Below, piece after piece: positions 15,492 to 27,536 of a stretch of DNA of 64,000 nt. The position numbers were made by a program, and so were the translations under genes. The notes under the pieces were generated by a model. That model was not told where the DNA came from and made no database searches. It worked only from the letters and a program-made list of their open reading frames with translations. Position 1 is the first letter of the stretch. The number at the start of each line of letters is the position of its first letter. The DNA is from Arctopsyche grandis (taxonomy: Eukaryota > Arthropoda > Insecta > Trichoptera > Hydropsychidae), in the NCBI RefSeq assembly GCF_051622035.1, contig NC_135358.1:16216501-16280500 (forward strand), read 5' to 3'.

Positions 15492-16545
15492 TAGGGCTCT
15501 GGAGTCGTTAAAAAACACGACTCCGACAGTCGCCCACCCATATTATGAAAATTTTAAAATGAAAAATTAAATTTTAGTATTAATACAATGTGATTTATGT
15601 GAATCATTAACTTTAAATTAAACTTATTTTTTCTTTAAATACTTTTGTATTTTTTTTATTGATGAATATACACGAAACTAATAAAATATAGGCGTTTGGC
15701 GAAAAAAATTGTCAAAAATCAGGCCTCTCCTTAATTTAATCTAAACTTGAAAAAAAGTCAAAGATAGAAACACTGTGTCTCAGATATGCATACACTGAGT
15801 ATTGATGACTCACTCTTATGCCAAGTTGATACGATACGAGTAGCTCGGACGTCACCCGTAACGTGGCAACCAGTGATCTGACTGTTTTTAGACGCTGACA
15901 TCCGACTACTGAACAATCATATTGGGAGTTCACTTGTTCCAAAAATCAAGACGAAAAAAAATCTTGTAAAAAACGGTTCTTAACTAACTAGCTATTTAAA
16001 GGACAATGAATCGAGGGATCGGCGACCTTCGGAACTTGTGACTTCGGAGCGCCGATCCATATTAGCCTTTTTTGTATGGAATATATGTATCTGTTTCACG
16101 TATTCTATTTCTCTTTCAATGGTTTTATTATGACATTTTGTATAGAGAATTTTTTAATAGAAGCTCAAAGACAAACGCACACTCGACATATGTAGATCGT
16201 TGACGCACCAGGCTTGGCACGAACAATTGTCCTACCATTTGTTCCATCAGTATAGAAAACACACACTTCATTTATTTTACTGCTAGCAATTTGGTATAAA
16301 TTAATTAATTTTGACTGGGGAGGGGGGTTCACCGCACCAGCGCTCTTTCGAACGAGCCGCCTCTGATTACTCGTATCCTGTCAACCCGATATTAGGTAGT
16401 AATTCAATATTTATGTACATACATAGATTGTACATACATTATTGAGTAAAAAAACGCGACTAAAAAACACAAAATCGCAATTGAAGCCACTCGCATTTTT
16501 AACGACTCTGACTCCGACTGAGACTCTGATTCCACAGCCCTGGGA
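15492..16545. mobile_element. hAT-like non-autonomous element (about 1.05 kb)
   Basis: The left end reads AGGGCTCTGGAGTCGTTAAA with CGACTCCGAC close behind. The right end, reversed, reads CAGGGCTGTGGAATCAG, then GTCGGAGTCAGAGTCG and TTAAAAA. CAGGGCTGTGGAGTCGG-type ends are typical of insect hAT elements. Flanks share GGAAAA but not a clean 8-bp duplication. No transposase frame is present inside. Confidence 0.55.
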
Positions 16546-16859
16546 AAAATTCTAGTTCGGCATCGTTAAAACTTTCAACTCATAAAGTTCATTACAAGTT
16601 TGACCGCAATTGTGAAGTCCAAAACAGCGAGCAAACTTTCAGTTGAAAGCTTCTTATTTAAAAGTTATGGCAAATATTTGAGTTCAGAATAATCACCCTT
16701 GTACAAACTAAACTAACGGAAAAAATTACCTTTTAACATTTATACATTTTTCATTTAGCGCGCTACGGATTAAATTCATTTCGACACAAATTTTATTACC
16801 AAGCTTAAAGATACATACATATGTATATTGTAATACATAAAATAAGTCAGTCATATTAT

Positions 16860-17090
16860 TTGATATAACTCGACATTTTGACTGATTCAAACCCAGAATC
16901 GATCACTGATCACGTTTTCATGATGTAGAAAAATGTGTGTCTGTGTATTTTGGGGATTTTTTGAACACCTTTAGTTCTATCGAACTGAAACTTAGTATTG
17001 GTTACTGAAATTTTTATCGATTCGAAGTAAACTTTTTGAACCGGATTTTGGACGTGAATTTTAAAAACCGGAAATGGTACCTCTTCTTAA
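16860..17090 (+). repeat. Repeat module shared with 63560-63775
   Basis: The piece with ATCGATCACTGATCACGTTTT, TTTTGGGGATTTTTTGAACA and TCGAACTGAAACTTAGTAT reappears in reverse complement at 63560-63775, inside the third Helitron-like copy. It is probably the internal part of a longer element of that family. Confidence 0.6.
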
Positions 17091-17109
17091 AGGTGTGCTC
17101 TTTTTTTAA

Positions 17110-17590
17110 GTTTTTTAGCACCACTGAGGTCAAAGGTTCGAGTCCTCGCCATCTGCTGGTTAGATTTGGGGGTTTTGTGACTCCAAATCGATCGTTTCTC
17201 TATCAGAGTTTGCCAATTTTATCTGATCTTTGCTGAAACGGTTCCTGAAAATTGGTATTAGATCTAATCCTGTTGTCACAAAATATGCCTGTGTATAATT
17301 TTTAATAATTATACACAGTTTTCTAAAGACATCTCTATAATTTCGTATTTATTATATGTATAAAAATTGTACACAAAAAAAATCTAAAAATAATCCATAA
17401 ATGTCTCTATGATTATTATTTCTGATTAATTGTTATATGCTATATATTCTGATTGTATATGTATTACTGTATTTCTGATTTCTGATTGTTTATGTATTCT
17501 GTATTTCGTTAACGTACACCCGTCGCATTGGAGCAAATCTGTAATGACAAGTGTATATTGATTTGTAACAATAAAAAAAAATAAAAAATA
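17110..17590 (+). repeat. tRNA-derived SINE, copy 2
   Basis: GGTTCGAGTCC at 17135-17145 is a full RNA polymerase III B box. The body (GTGACTCCAAATCGATCGTTT, CTATCAGAGTTTGCCAATTTT, GAAACGGTTCC) matches the SINE at 30105-30536. The 3' end is A-rich (AATAAAAAAAAATAAAAAAT). Confidence 0.65.
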
Positions 17591-17639
17591 TCTAGAAGTT
17601 TAAGCATAATATCAAGTTATGTATAAAATTTGGTAAGTA

Positions 17640-18080
17640 TCCGTCAACCGGAAGAGGCAGTTTACTCTTGTTCGATTTTTCTTCCACTATTTTTTTCGAC
17701 CCCTTCGCGAAAAAATTCAAGTTTAATTCTTGTATCAATGTGATGAAAATAAGAAAACATTACTAAATTCAATAAACCGGAAGTGGGTTTTTTTTCTTTT
17801 TGAAAGGTCAACAATGCTGGGACCATAATTCTGTCCACACTCCTGAACGTATCAAGCTGAAAATTTATATTTGTATTCTTTATGCACTAACTTAGGGCTG
17901 ATAAGGTTTTGGTCAGAATTTGTAAACCGGAAGTAGTAATTTTTTTAAAAATAATATTTCATTATTTTATTTCGACCTTTTAAATTATTTTAATCTTCGT
18001 GATATTTATTGCGTATAATATACCGATAGTGATTTTAAATAATAAAAATCTGACAACCGGAAGCAGAACTTTTGTCTTAT
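17640..18080. repeat. Four diverged units marked by AACCGGAAG
   Basis: AACCGGAAG occurs near 17646, 17775, 17925 and 18055, at steps of about 130-150 bp, each followed by a T-rich stretch. Intervening sequence is weakly similar between units. An isolated AACCGGAAATGG also occurs at about 17066. Confidence 0.5.
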
Positions 18081-19854
18081 ATAAGTTTCCCTAGATTTGC
18101 ACTCAATTTGTATCAAAAATGCTCTCATCATGCGATATGTGTGAACGTGTATGTATGTTTAATTATCAAATTTTGTTTTGTGACCTTCTTATATTCCTCA
18201 AATACATAGATAAAGTCATGGGCTTGGTCACATCCGATTTTTAACCTCAAATTCATTTGGAATTTGTCTCTTGTGATTCGGATATAATTTCATTGGTTAG
18301 TTCATGTTTCGAGTAAAATTTTAATACGGCCCTTGTCCGAGAGACACTTCAATTTTCGGTGATATCGGCCGTGTAACTACGGGGATCCGGTTAGTGTTGG
18401 CGTGATCGGGGCGCGTTAAGGGGTTAACGGTCGGCCATTTTCCGAGCGACCGATGTTCGAATAATTCGATGATTTGCATCTGTGGCGACATATTGAGAGC
18501 GATCCGCGTAGCAATATATCCTCGACGTCGACGGGCGTGTGACGTGCCGAATAAGTTAATTCGATTATACGCGAAACGGAGACGTGTAATACGAGTGATA
18601 GATGAGGGAAATGTCCTCTCGCACACTTCGAACCCTTGAAAATCTACATACATTGCACATATGTACATACATACATATGTCCGTACGCGAAATAAACCGG
18701 AAAAACCTGACCATTGTCATATGTAAATACATACACAAACATATGTATGTAGGTATGCATTATTTCCACAGACACACTGCACAATGTAAGTACATACATA
18801 CATACATACATATACGATGTAGTGTTACTTTGGTGAGTAATTTTGACCTCGGTATTTGGCGTATTTAGCAAACTTATGTACATATGTATGTAAGATCATA
18901 ATAAACTGATGATTAAATTCTAGGCAGTATTCTCGCCCAGTGCCTACTACTCAATCTACGGTCTAAGCTACCGTTATAAAGTGCTATTACTGAAAGGCTT
19001 ATCCGAGACACAGATGGTTTCCACACACACAGACACAAATCGCAAACGCCCCCAGTCGCATTTTTATACAGCGCCACTTTCATTTTGAATAATATTTTTC
19101 GTATAACTTTGAGATTTTTCCAGATTTAGCCGGCTGATATTAGAAGGCGGCCCCCATCCTGGTGGGATGTAAAAGTTCTGCAGTCGTTTTATTAAAAAAA
19201 AATCATTGAATACCATCGAAAGCAGATTAAATATATATTTTTAGTGTGGTATATGTTTCAGTCGAAGTGTACTTTCAGTAGTAATGTATTTCAACATTTT
19301 AGGTCATTCGTATTAGAAATACAAATCAACTAGTAAATTATAGCTCTACAAGCGCAAATACACTTTTAACAATGTGCGCCAGTTGAAATATAATTTGTAT
19401 ATCTGACAATTCTGATTTTTTACGATTGATTTAGAAATCAATAATGCGTTAATATTTTATTTTTATACAAAAATCGATTTAACTTTGTATTTGACGTTTT
19501 CTTGATACGACGCAAGTTTTCCATTAGATCCATCTTGGAAAATCCAAAATTTGCATCTACAGTCCAAGTATTTACTCCGGTTTTTGTTATTTTATGTTCC
19601 AAAATTTGTTCTTTTATGCAAACTGAAATTGGCCAGATTGGTTCATGTATGAACAAACTAGTATGTTCATGAACGAACCAAAGGAACCACTTGGATTGTA
19701 ACATTTAGTATACACACGTATGTATGCACAAATCATACATATAATATCGCTATTATGTCCGTATGTCTGTGTGTCTGTCTGTCTGAGATAAAGCTCGCCA
19801 TACTATATAGTCGTTTCGATTCGACATACATACATATGTATATATATTAATCGA
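18081..19854. other. Non-coding spacer with a GC-richer patch
   Basis: A CpG-richer patch at about 18320-18640 has a 115-codon frame on the minus strand with no family resemblance. The rest is AT-rich with dense TATGTATG/ACATACAT strings and a GTCTGTCTGTCTG run near 19765. No gene is called. Confidence 0.4.
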
Positions 19855-20154
19855 TGGCAATCTTTCCACTTGGCTGAGAATTTACCACCATCTATTGAAA
19901 ATTTAATAAATTAATTAATTTTTCTATCGGTGTTTTATATCGTTTAGGTAGGTAGCCTTCACCTTTTTTTTCGTATTAAAGAATTAAATATAAATATTAA
20001 ATTAAATGTATTTAATAGGTATTTGAAAAAAAATTGACTGTGTGTGTATCGAACTCGTGACCGACGACACATTTCTTTTAATTTTTTTTTTATATATATA
20101 ATAACCTAATGTGCCAACACTCATGCGATGATATGTCATCGGGTACAACACTAG
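19855..20154 (+). mobile_element. Helitron-like non-autonomous element, copy 2
   Basis: Head with ACCACCATCTATTGAAAATT, a TCGTGACCGACGACACATTT segment, and a tail GCCAACACTCATG followed by the hairpin CGATGATATGTCATCG (20126-20141; stems CGATGA/TCATCG), GGTACAACA and CTAG at 20151-20154 with T next. This is the clearest Helitron-type 3' end in the window. It has no coding capacity. Confidence 0.6.
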
Positions 20155-22671
20155 TAATACTATAATTACGAAAATACCAACTGAATACTGAAGTATAATA
20201 TAATGATTTCACAGATATTTAATTCGCATTTCAAAGTTTTTAGTTTTATCCAATCAAAAGTACAATGCCAACTTTGCAAATTTGCATAGATATGTACGTG
20301 CGAAACGACGACCAACTTCGGCATTGATTTGAAACGTTCGCGTCGCGTCGACGGTAAACGTAACAAAAGCGTCTTAGTACAACCTATTGCACATATGTAT
20401 GTATGTACGTACATATAAAAAATATATATGTACATACATAGGAACCCGTGTTCGTTTCGACGATTCGGTTAGTTTGCGAAAACTTGCGAATTAGTCGGTG
20501 CATTGCAGGTGTCGCGAGGCGCATGCCACCGATGCGATGTGGTGCATGCCACTGGCTCTTGTCATGTCGACGTCAACAAAGTTGTGCAACGAAACGCCTG
20601 TTGCCACCAAATGAGCTTCCGAACGACCAAATAACTTTTCCCAGCCCTCAAGTTTCCGAATCGTTTCCGTGCGAAATGCCACAACGTCACAACCGCTCCC
20701 ATTGTTGCTCACATGGCGGACATACATATATCGGAAATTGCTGCCACGGAAGATTTGAGTTCAATGCAAAAAAGAGAATTTTTTTTTTCACCTCTTGAAA
20801 GATTTCCCATCAACAACTAGCAACGTGTACTTTTAAATAGAAAATGTATACATAATATATGTATACTAAATGTGTACATATGTATATTATATTACTCGAA
20901 TAGTAGAATTATTCATCACAACATTATAAAATAACTTAAAAAAATAGTTCCCATCAGTCAACTTTTTAACATTGAGAATTCATGTTTTATTTTTATTTCC
21001 CACTGCCTTTTTACAAGGTATGCTAGGGTTTGACTCATTATCTTCGAGAAGAATTATTGCCATTTCCAAATATTTCTTTGGAGTATTGAATCGACAACCC
21101 TTCGATTTTATTGGAATTTAATTTAATTTTCGGTGCCTGAATGCGGTAGAGCTTTGCGTCATCATTTACTTTTCCAACCTATTTCTGCGAAAACATATGT
21201 TATTATTTTTTTGTTTGTCTAATGTATATTCAATCAAACAAAAACAAATACAACCATCTGTGTCAACAGAAAAAAATAATAGAGGCACCATAAGTTTTCA
21301 AAAATTTGTCAAGTAGGAAAAATCCGATATTTTTTTTGTAACCGAAAGACTTTGGACTGAGGTATGTGTGGCTCAAAATGTTGGAAATTACGTAAGCTAT
21401 CAACCCTTCAAGGCTTTGTATCGACTTACCGGACAGCCTGTATAATAAAATATGTAAATTCAAAAAAAAAATGTCCATATACGTACATTTCGAAATTTAT
21501 ACAGCAGACGGATTCGATTTGAAATTTTTTAGATTTAGCTTATAGTCGTCTGGAAGCGGTGGTGTCATATTAAATATTGAACTCCTCTCTTTTAACCCAT
21601 TCGCAACTTTTTCTACATACATATGTATGTATATACAAATAAAATCATATCATATTTATTTGCATTCAATATATGTAAATATGTATGTAATAGATACACA
21701 TTTAACTGTAGCACTCCATTGAAATTGCGATAAAGTTTAAAATTCTAGATCAATATTATTCACAATACCTTATTACAATGGTTCCCAACCAGTCGATCGC
21801 AAAGCAACTCGATCTCAATATTGTACGATTTTAAATTTTGAAAATAATCATGATTTCCATGTTTTAAAATAAAAATTCTATGGATGTAAAGCGCTTCAGA
21901 GAAGAAAATTTAAAATTCTTTTCGAAGAAGTTGGGACACATTCCAAAGATTTGCGGAAATGTTTTTGTTAGGTATCGAGTGTTATTTATTACCTAGAATA
22001 AAAACATTTTTAATTCGGAGAAAGGATAATAGTGAGACCTGTAATAAAAAATGCCTTTTAATTAATTTAACAACAACTTTACAGAATTTTAATTGGCAGT
22101 TCTTTATAATACGAATCTTTAAATATGAATGAAAATAATGTCTAAATTCTAGTGAAAACCATCGCAATTATTTTTATAATGGGTGTGGGAAATTAATATT
22201 ATCGTTAATTGAATTGCAACATGACGTTACGTTGACACAATGTATCCAGAAATAATCTGATATTTAAAAGACTTTTACGACATATTCATAAAAAATACGA
22301 AAATATTATAATAATAAAAATATTTGCAGTTATTTAACTATATTTTGCTTTTTAAAATTAATCTTTTTAACTTTTGAATTCTACAAAAAGCGGCAAACAG
22401 CAAAAAAGTCGATCGCCATGAAAATTTAGATAAAACGTAGCACCCAATCTCAAAAAAATTGGGCCCCTTGCCATAATACGTTTATTGACTCATTAACTAC
22501 ATATGTATATGTCTCAAATGTAAATCAAATAATCAAAACTTTTGAATATTTCAAAATGCTCTGGATATACAATTATGTATGTATGTACATATAATATTTT
22601 GCATATAAAGAAGTGATACAGAAATAAAAAATATAATAAAAAAGGAATCATAAAAGTATATTAAAGTTCAC
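20155..22671. other. Non-coding spacer with GC patch and possible hAT end
   Basis: A GC-richer patch (about 20440-20770) holds a 116-codon + strand frame rich in Cys, Arg and His that I cannot place in any family. At 21776 the string CAATGGTTCCCAACCAGTCG looks like a hAT left end (family form CAGTGGTTCCCAACC), but no matching right end was found. The remainder is AT-rich. Confidence 0.35.
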
Positions 22672-22950
22672 TAGACCATTCGTCTCTGTTTTGCGGAACT
22701 CTCATCCACCTCACCCCAAACATTTTTCTAATTTCGTCTACCCATCTTCTCTGCGGTCTTATTTTACCCTTTTGCATTCCATCGGGCACCATTGTAGCAC
22801 TTCTTTTGTCCACCTTTCGTCCATTATTCTAACTACGTAACCCTCCCATTACCATTTCAATTTCTTCATTCTCTCCACTACATCCACTATAAGTGTCGTA
22901 CATCTCACTCACAAATTCCATTTCCTATCTCTCTTCGTTATGCCGATCAT
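22672..22950 (-). mobile_element. RTE fragment (C-terminal coding part)
   Basis: On the minus strand this matches the 3' third of the RTE frame at 27537-29270 (equivalents of the ARRMDERWTKEVLEW and GRWVNEIRKM regions), with many substitutions and broken frames. Both ends are truncated and the terminal tail is missing. Confidence 0.75.
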
Positions 22951-25609
22951 ATACTATTTTTTACCCCAAACATAAATGATTACAAAATTCAAAATACATT
23001 ACGAACATTGAAATGTCGACATTCGTAACATGTTCGTAATTAAAAGTTTTCAATTTAACTGAATTATTGGAAAAACATCACTAATTAAATAAAATAAACC
23101 GAAATAGTCCACAATTTGTTAAACTTTGAAACAAATCGTTTTATTCAGAATAGGTCGTGTACAGAACTATATGATAAATTGCAATTGGCTTCGTTTGATA
23201 TAAAACACATCTCCCTGTTCATTGATTCGTTTAAATTCATTTTAATGGCACTTGTTTTTGAATTTTATATTTTAACACTTTGACGATTTATGTCATTTTT
23301 TTCCAGTTGATGATATGTATAATTAAATAAGCTACATATGTATGTACATTTATAAAAATCTATACACCAAATTCACCAAACAATATAATTACATAAATAA
23401 ATAAGCATATATGTAGATTCACTCAAGAAATGTTATTCTTCGTACAATAACATACATACTACCCAAAAGGAGATAAAACAATATTTGAGAAATTTTCATT
23501 TACCAAAGACTGTTTCTCCTAATTTTCAAAAATGTGGATATTTTAGAATTCAATAATAATATAATACAATACATATATGTATGAATCATTGAAAATAATT
23601 AAAAATTTAAAAGAAAAAATAAGCAAAATAACTTACAGATTTATTAACGACGCTTTATTTGAAAATCAAATGCCTTTGCTGTACACTGAAAACATAAATT
23701 TGTAAAAAAATCATGTTAATGTGTATAAAATTATGTAATAATTACAAATATGTACATATTACTGCATACCTATCCCGTGAGATATCCATAGCTACCTAGA
23801 CTTACACTTAATTCATTATAACACACTTGTATGAAATAAAATCAACTTTTTAGCGACACAATAATGAAAACTGATGAAATTATGTATCATATCGCGTTAT
23901 TAATTTATTCAAATAATATATCGAGTACTCAGAATTCACGAAATTACTTAAGAAATTTGCTTGTTAGGGTAATTTATTATATAGAATTGCAAAAATACTT
24001 GCTCGATTTGAAACGCGCGATGAAAATTTTACGATTAAACAGAAACAAATGAATAGAGAAATATGTTGATTAGTCTTTTGTTTAATTTAGTACAAATTTA
24101 TTTTTATCTTGAATTTATATTGAAATGTTTGCATTTTAATAAAGTTGCTAAAACGCTAATATTTTTTTTTTACAAAAAGAAGCTATTTTTTATGTACATA
24201 TGTATACATATATATACATACATATGTATGTACATTCATAATACTGAATATATCAATTGTATTACAATTGAAAATGGAAATAAGTGAGACACCTTTTGAA
24301 AACATTTTAAACTGAATTGTTCTTGTAAAATTGTAAATTATTTAAAATCTATAATATTTTTAAATTGAACACTATAAATATCTTCTTTAGATCATTGATT
24401 TTACATTTATTAAATAATGATCAATTAATTCAGATAAATATTTGAAATTTGACGTAGTACATATTGTACATATGTATTGAAAATCGGCGTATAAGAAGTT
24501 TTTAAATAATTTCAATAGATGTCACTGCATGAAATTATTTTTAAGAGCTTTTATACTTCAACAAAAGGTGTCAGTGTATTTATTTTAAACTGTTTTTTTT
24601 ATGAAGAAAAATTGTGATCAATACATATTTGAAGGCATTGGAAAAAAATCTCAACTACATACATACGTATACGTATACCTGAATCCAAATTAATTTACAC
24701 TTAAACTGTTTGCTGGAAACATAATTTTTAAAATCCTCAAAAAAAAAATTTATTATTCCATCATCATCGAAATTGCTCCCAAAATCAATTTCATTTATTC
24801 GTTATTTTTAGTAAAAACATTGCGGTTGGTCTGCGTTTGCTTGATATCACTGAACTGACGCAGATCGAAGTACTATGAGTTGGATGCTGCGCCAAAAATA
24901 GTTTATATCGTTCAAATGTGCTATATTTTTGATTGCTGAAAAAACAAATCAGCTTAAAAATTCCTTTCTGCATTTGAAAATATATAATACTTTAATTGTG
25001 CAGGTTTGCTAAGTTATTAAGCAATAAAACCATTTGTTTGTCGAAATTGAATCAACTGATCAAAGTAAAATTATTCATTTTTACAGGAAATAAATTATTA
25101 AAAACTTTATAAAAAGAAAGAAATTCATTGATAATTCCAGATATAGTTTGATCTTTATGTTGCGAATATAGCAGCATTAAACTGTTTGACAATCTTATTT
25201 CTTTTAAACATAAACTTTTTGGAAGAAACACATCAGGCATATTTTATTTTTATTAAATTCGACGTATATTAAAATATTGTTAAATCACGATATGCTTTTG
25301 GTGCCAAAAGTGAATTCAAAGAATTTGATGAAATACACTCAAAATAAGGTGCTTGTTTGTGCAATCCCATTCGAATGCAATACAGGACAACGTCATCTAT
25401 TTTCAACCGTTCAGTTCCTGGAGCAGACGTCTGCTACAGTGTATCGCTCTCTGCCTACAAATTTTCCACTAAAAGCGTAAAACTAGTTTCTGATATTTTT
25501 ATTAACAATTAATTTAAGCAACTAATACAGTTTGATTACAAATCAATACAAAGTCACCCAGTTAATATAATCATATTTTCAGTTGCAAACAGTATTATAT
25601 CTGTTACAG
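22951..25609. other. AT-rich spacer upstream of the receptor gene
   Basis: No coding exon is supported. Immediately before the receptor there are two candidate splice acceptors, ATTTTCAG ending at 25582 and CTGTTACAG ending at 25609, so a non-coding or short coding 5' exon may lie somewhere in this stretch. A TTCAGTTCC string near 25407 resembles an insect initiator but has no clear downstream element. Confidence 0.4.
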
Positions 25610-27084
25610 ATGGAAAAATTTCTAAATATAGAACAGGAAACAAATTACGATCACCGTCACTTTCCACCACTTATTATCGGAGTGATATTTATTGTTTACT
25701 TCTTAGTTATATTTGCTGGAATAACACTCAATGGATTCATAATGACTTCAGTAAGATTTTTAATGTGTTTTTTTTTGTTTTTACTTTTTATTGTGATTTA
25801 TTCAATTATTCAAAATTTCAGATCATCAAAAATCCAATGCTGCGCACACCCCTTAACATACTCATTTGGAATTTAGCTTTATCTGATTGCTTTTCATGTT
25901 TGGTTAACGCTCCAACGACTATGATGGAAATTTGCTTCAAGCATTGGCTATTACCAGATTCGACCTTTCTTTGCAAGGTTGTTGGGTCCTTTCAAGGCTT
26001 GGTAATCTTCGTATCTACACTGACTATTGTAACCATCGCAGTGGATAGATATCAGGTAACTAGCACTCATTTTAATTATGCGGGGCTATGCAGTGACGTC
26101 AATTTGATAAAAACCACTTTTATTAAAAAATAATGCACATGCTTTATAAACGAGTGCGACTATAAATCTTTCATTGAACCCATAGATATCATGATTTTTT
26201 TTCAATCTTGATAATCATTTTGATATTTTGTATATTGTTTTTTACAGATTATGCTACATCCAACTGGAAAGAAGTTAGAGAAAAAGTATGCCTTAATCGT
26301 AGTATTTTTGATATGGATTATATCTCTAACCTTGGTATCACCATTGTATACAGTGAGACAACTGATTCGCGATGAGAATTTCACCAATTTTGAAAACGTT
26401 ACCATTTGCACTGAGCATTGGCCTGTTGAAAATGGACGAGCATATTATTCAACTTTTTCTTTAGTAGTGCAATACGTGATTCCTATAGTTATAGTTTCGT
26501 TCACTTACACAAAAATGTATTTGAAAGTAAACCGTAGAAATCATTTAGGAGGAATATCTCGCAAGGAACTGGAACGTCAACAGCGATTGCTAAAAACGAA
26601 CGCATTGTTGGTTGCTGTTGCATTATCTCAAGGAGTGAGTTGGTTACCGTTAAATATTATCAACATGATTGGTGATCATTTCGATGAGCATATCAAAAAT
26701 TGGACAACTTTTTTATTTTTGTTTTTCGTTTGTCATATAATTGGTCTGTCGAGCACCATCTCAGATCCGATTCTTTACGGTTTTTACAATGAGAATTTAC
26801 GCAAAGAGTGTCTAGACATGTTGTGTTATCCAAAAGTACTGAGAAATCACAAATCCTCGCGAAAAGGGTGGGTGTATTTTGATTTTCAACGGTGTTTTGG
26901 AAGAAAAAATACAAATGCAGATGAATCTATGCAAAGGTCAGAAAATATGCGAATGACCACAATCGTCGGAAGCCATTCTTATGGTAAACGTTTTGCGTCC
27001 AGTTTTTCAATCGATGAGCAGATGGACAATCGCATCACGGAAAACACGCGTTTTGATAAAAGTGAATGTACGGTTGGTGATTAA
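25610..27084 (+). CDS. Neuropeptide F/Y-type G-protein-coupled receptor (three exons)
   Basis: Class A peptide receptor, plasma membrane. Exons are 25610-25750, 25822-26055 and 26248-27084, joined in phase 0 through GT-AG introns of 71 and 192 bp, giving 403 residues. TM1 is at about 20-45 with N41. TM2 has LALSD (D69), TM3 begins at C98 and ends in DRY (122-124), TM4 has W148. C179 in loop 2 pairs with C98, TM5 has P204, TM6 has SWLP (256-259), and TM7 has DPILY (298-302). C318 may be palmitoylated. Sequons lie at N169, N175 and N276. The loop-2/TM5 stretch WPVENGRAYYSTFSLVVQY resembles insect NPF receptors; that assignment is family knowledge, and another NPY-like subtype is possible. The start is the first ATG after the acceptor at 25609. 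The N-terminus is short and lacks a sequon, so an upstream exon may exist. TM7 has D where NPxxY usually has N. Confidence 0.88.
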
Positions 27085-27536
27085 AATTCTTATAATTCAA
27101 TGTGAACAAAAGCACGTCATTGTATTGATGATTTACTGACGTTAAATATATATATACATACACACTATCCATATACGGTGTAGCTACTGGAGAAGTGGTG
27201 TAAATCCCTTCATAGTTTCAGCTAATTTTCTAAATAATTAATTATTTGCAATGTCACTGTTCAAAAAATTTTTTTTTACTTCTTAAAAATCTTTTGCTTA
27301 TGTTTTTTAGATAAACAGAATATTAATGAAATTTAAAAAAAAGTATTATGAAAATCATATTCCAAAAGAAAACTTGACTCTCTAAATACCTTTAATTTTC
27401 CTAACCAAAATAAATCTGGATATTCAATCTAATCCCATTATCTAAGAAGTCAATAACCGACCACTATTTATTTATATTTTTGTGTTCACACATCATGTTT
27501 TGCAATAAGTTGTGAATTAATGAATATAGAATATAT
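27085..27536 (+). other. Receptor 3' flank with polyadenylation signal
   Basis: AT-rich sequence after the stop codon. AATAAA at 27409-27414 is the first good polyadenylation signal downstream of the receptor and would give a 3' UTR of about 350 bp. No gene is present. The segment ends at the target duplication of the RTE insertion. Confidence 0.5.

Noticed and set aside
18321-18668. 115-codon minus-strand frame as a gene
   Set aside because: No family resemblance, no splice support, and it lies in a CpG-richer patch where long frames arise by chance.
20448-20798. 116-codon Cys/Arg/His-rich frame as a zinc-finger-like protein
   Set aside because: Cys and His spacing fits no finger pattern, and there is an overlapping minus frame of similar quality. 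Left as a GC-richer patch.
25277-25480. 67-codon frame upstream of the receptor as its first exon
   Set aside because: It has a TTG start, no splice donor at its end and no signal-peptide-like or receptor-like sequence.
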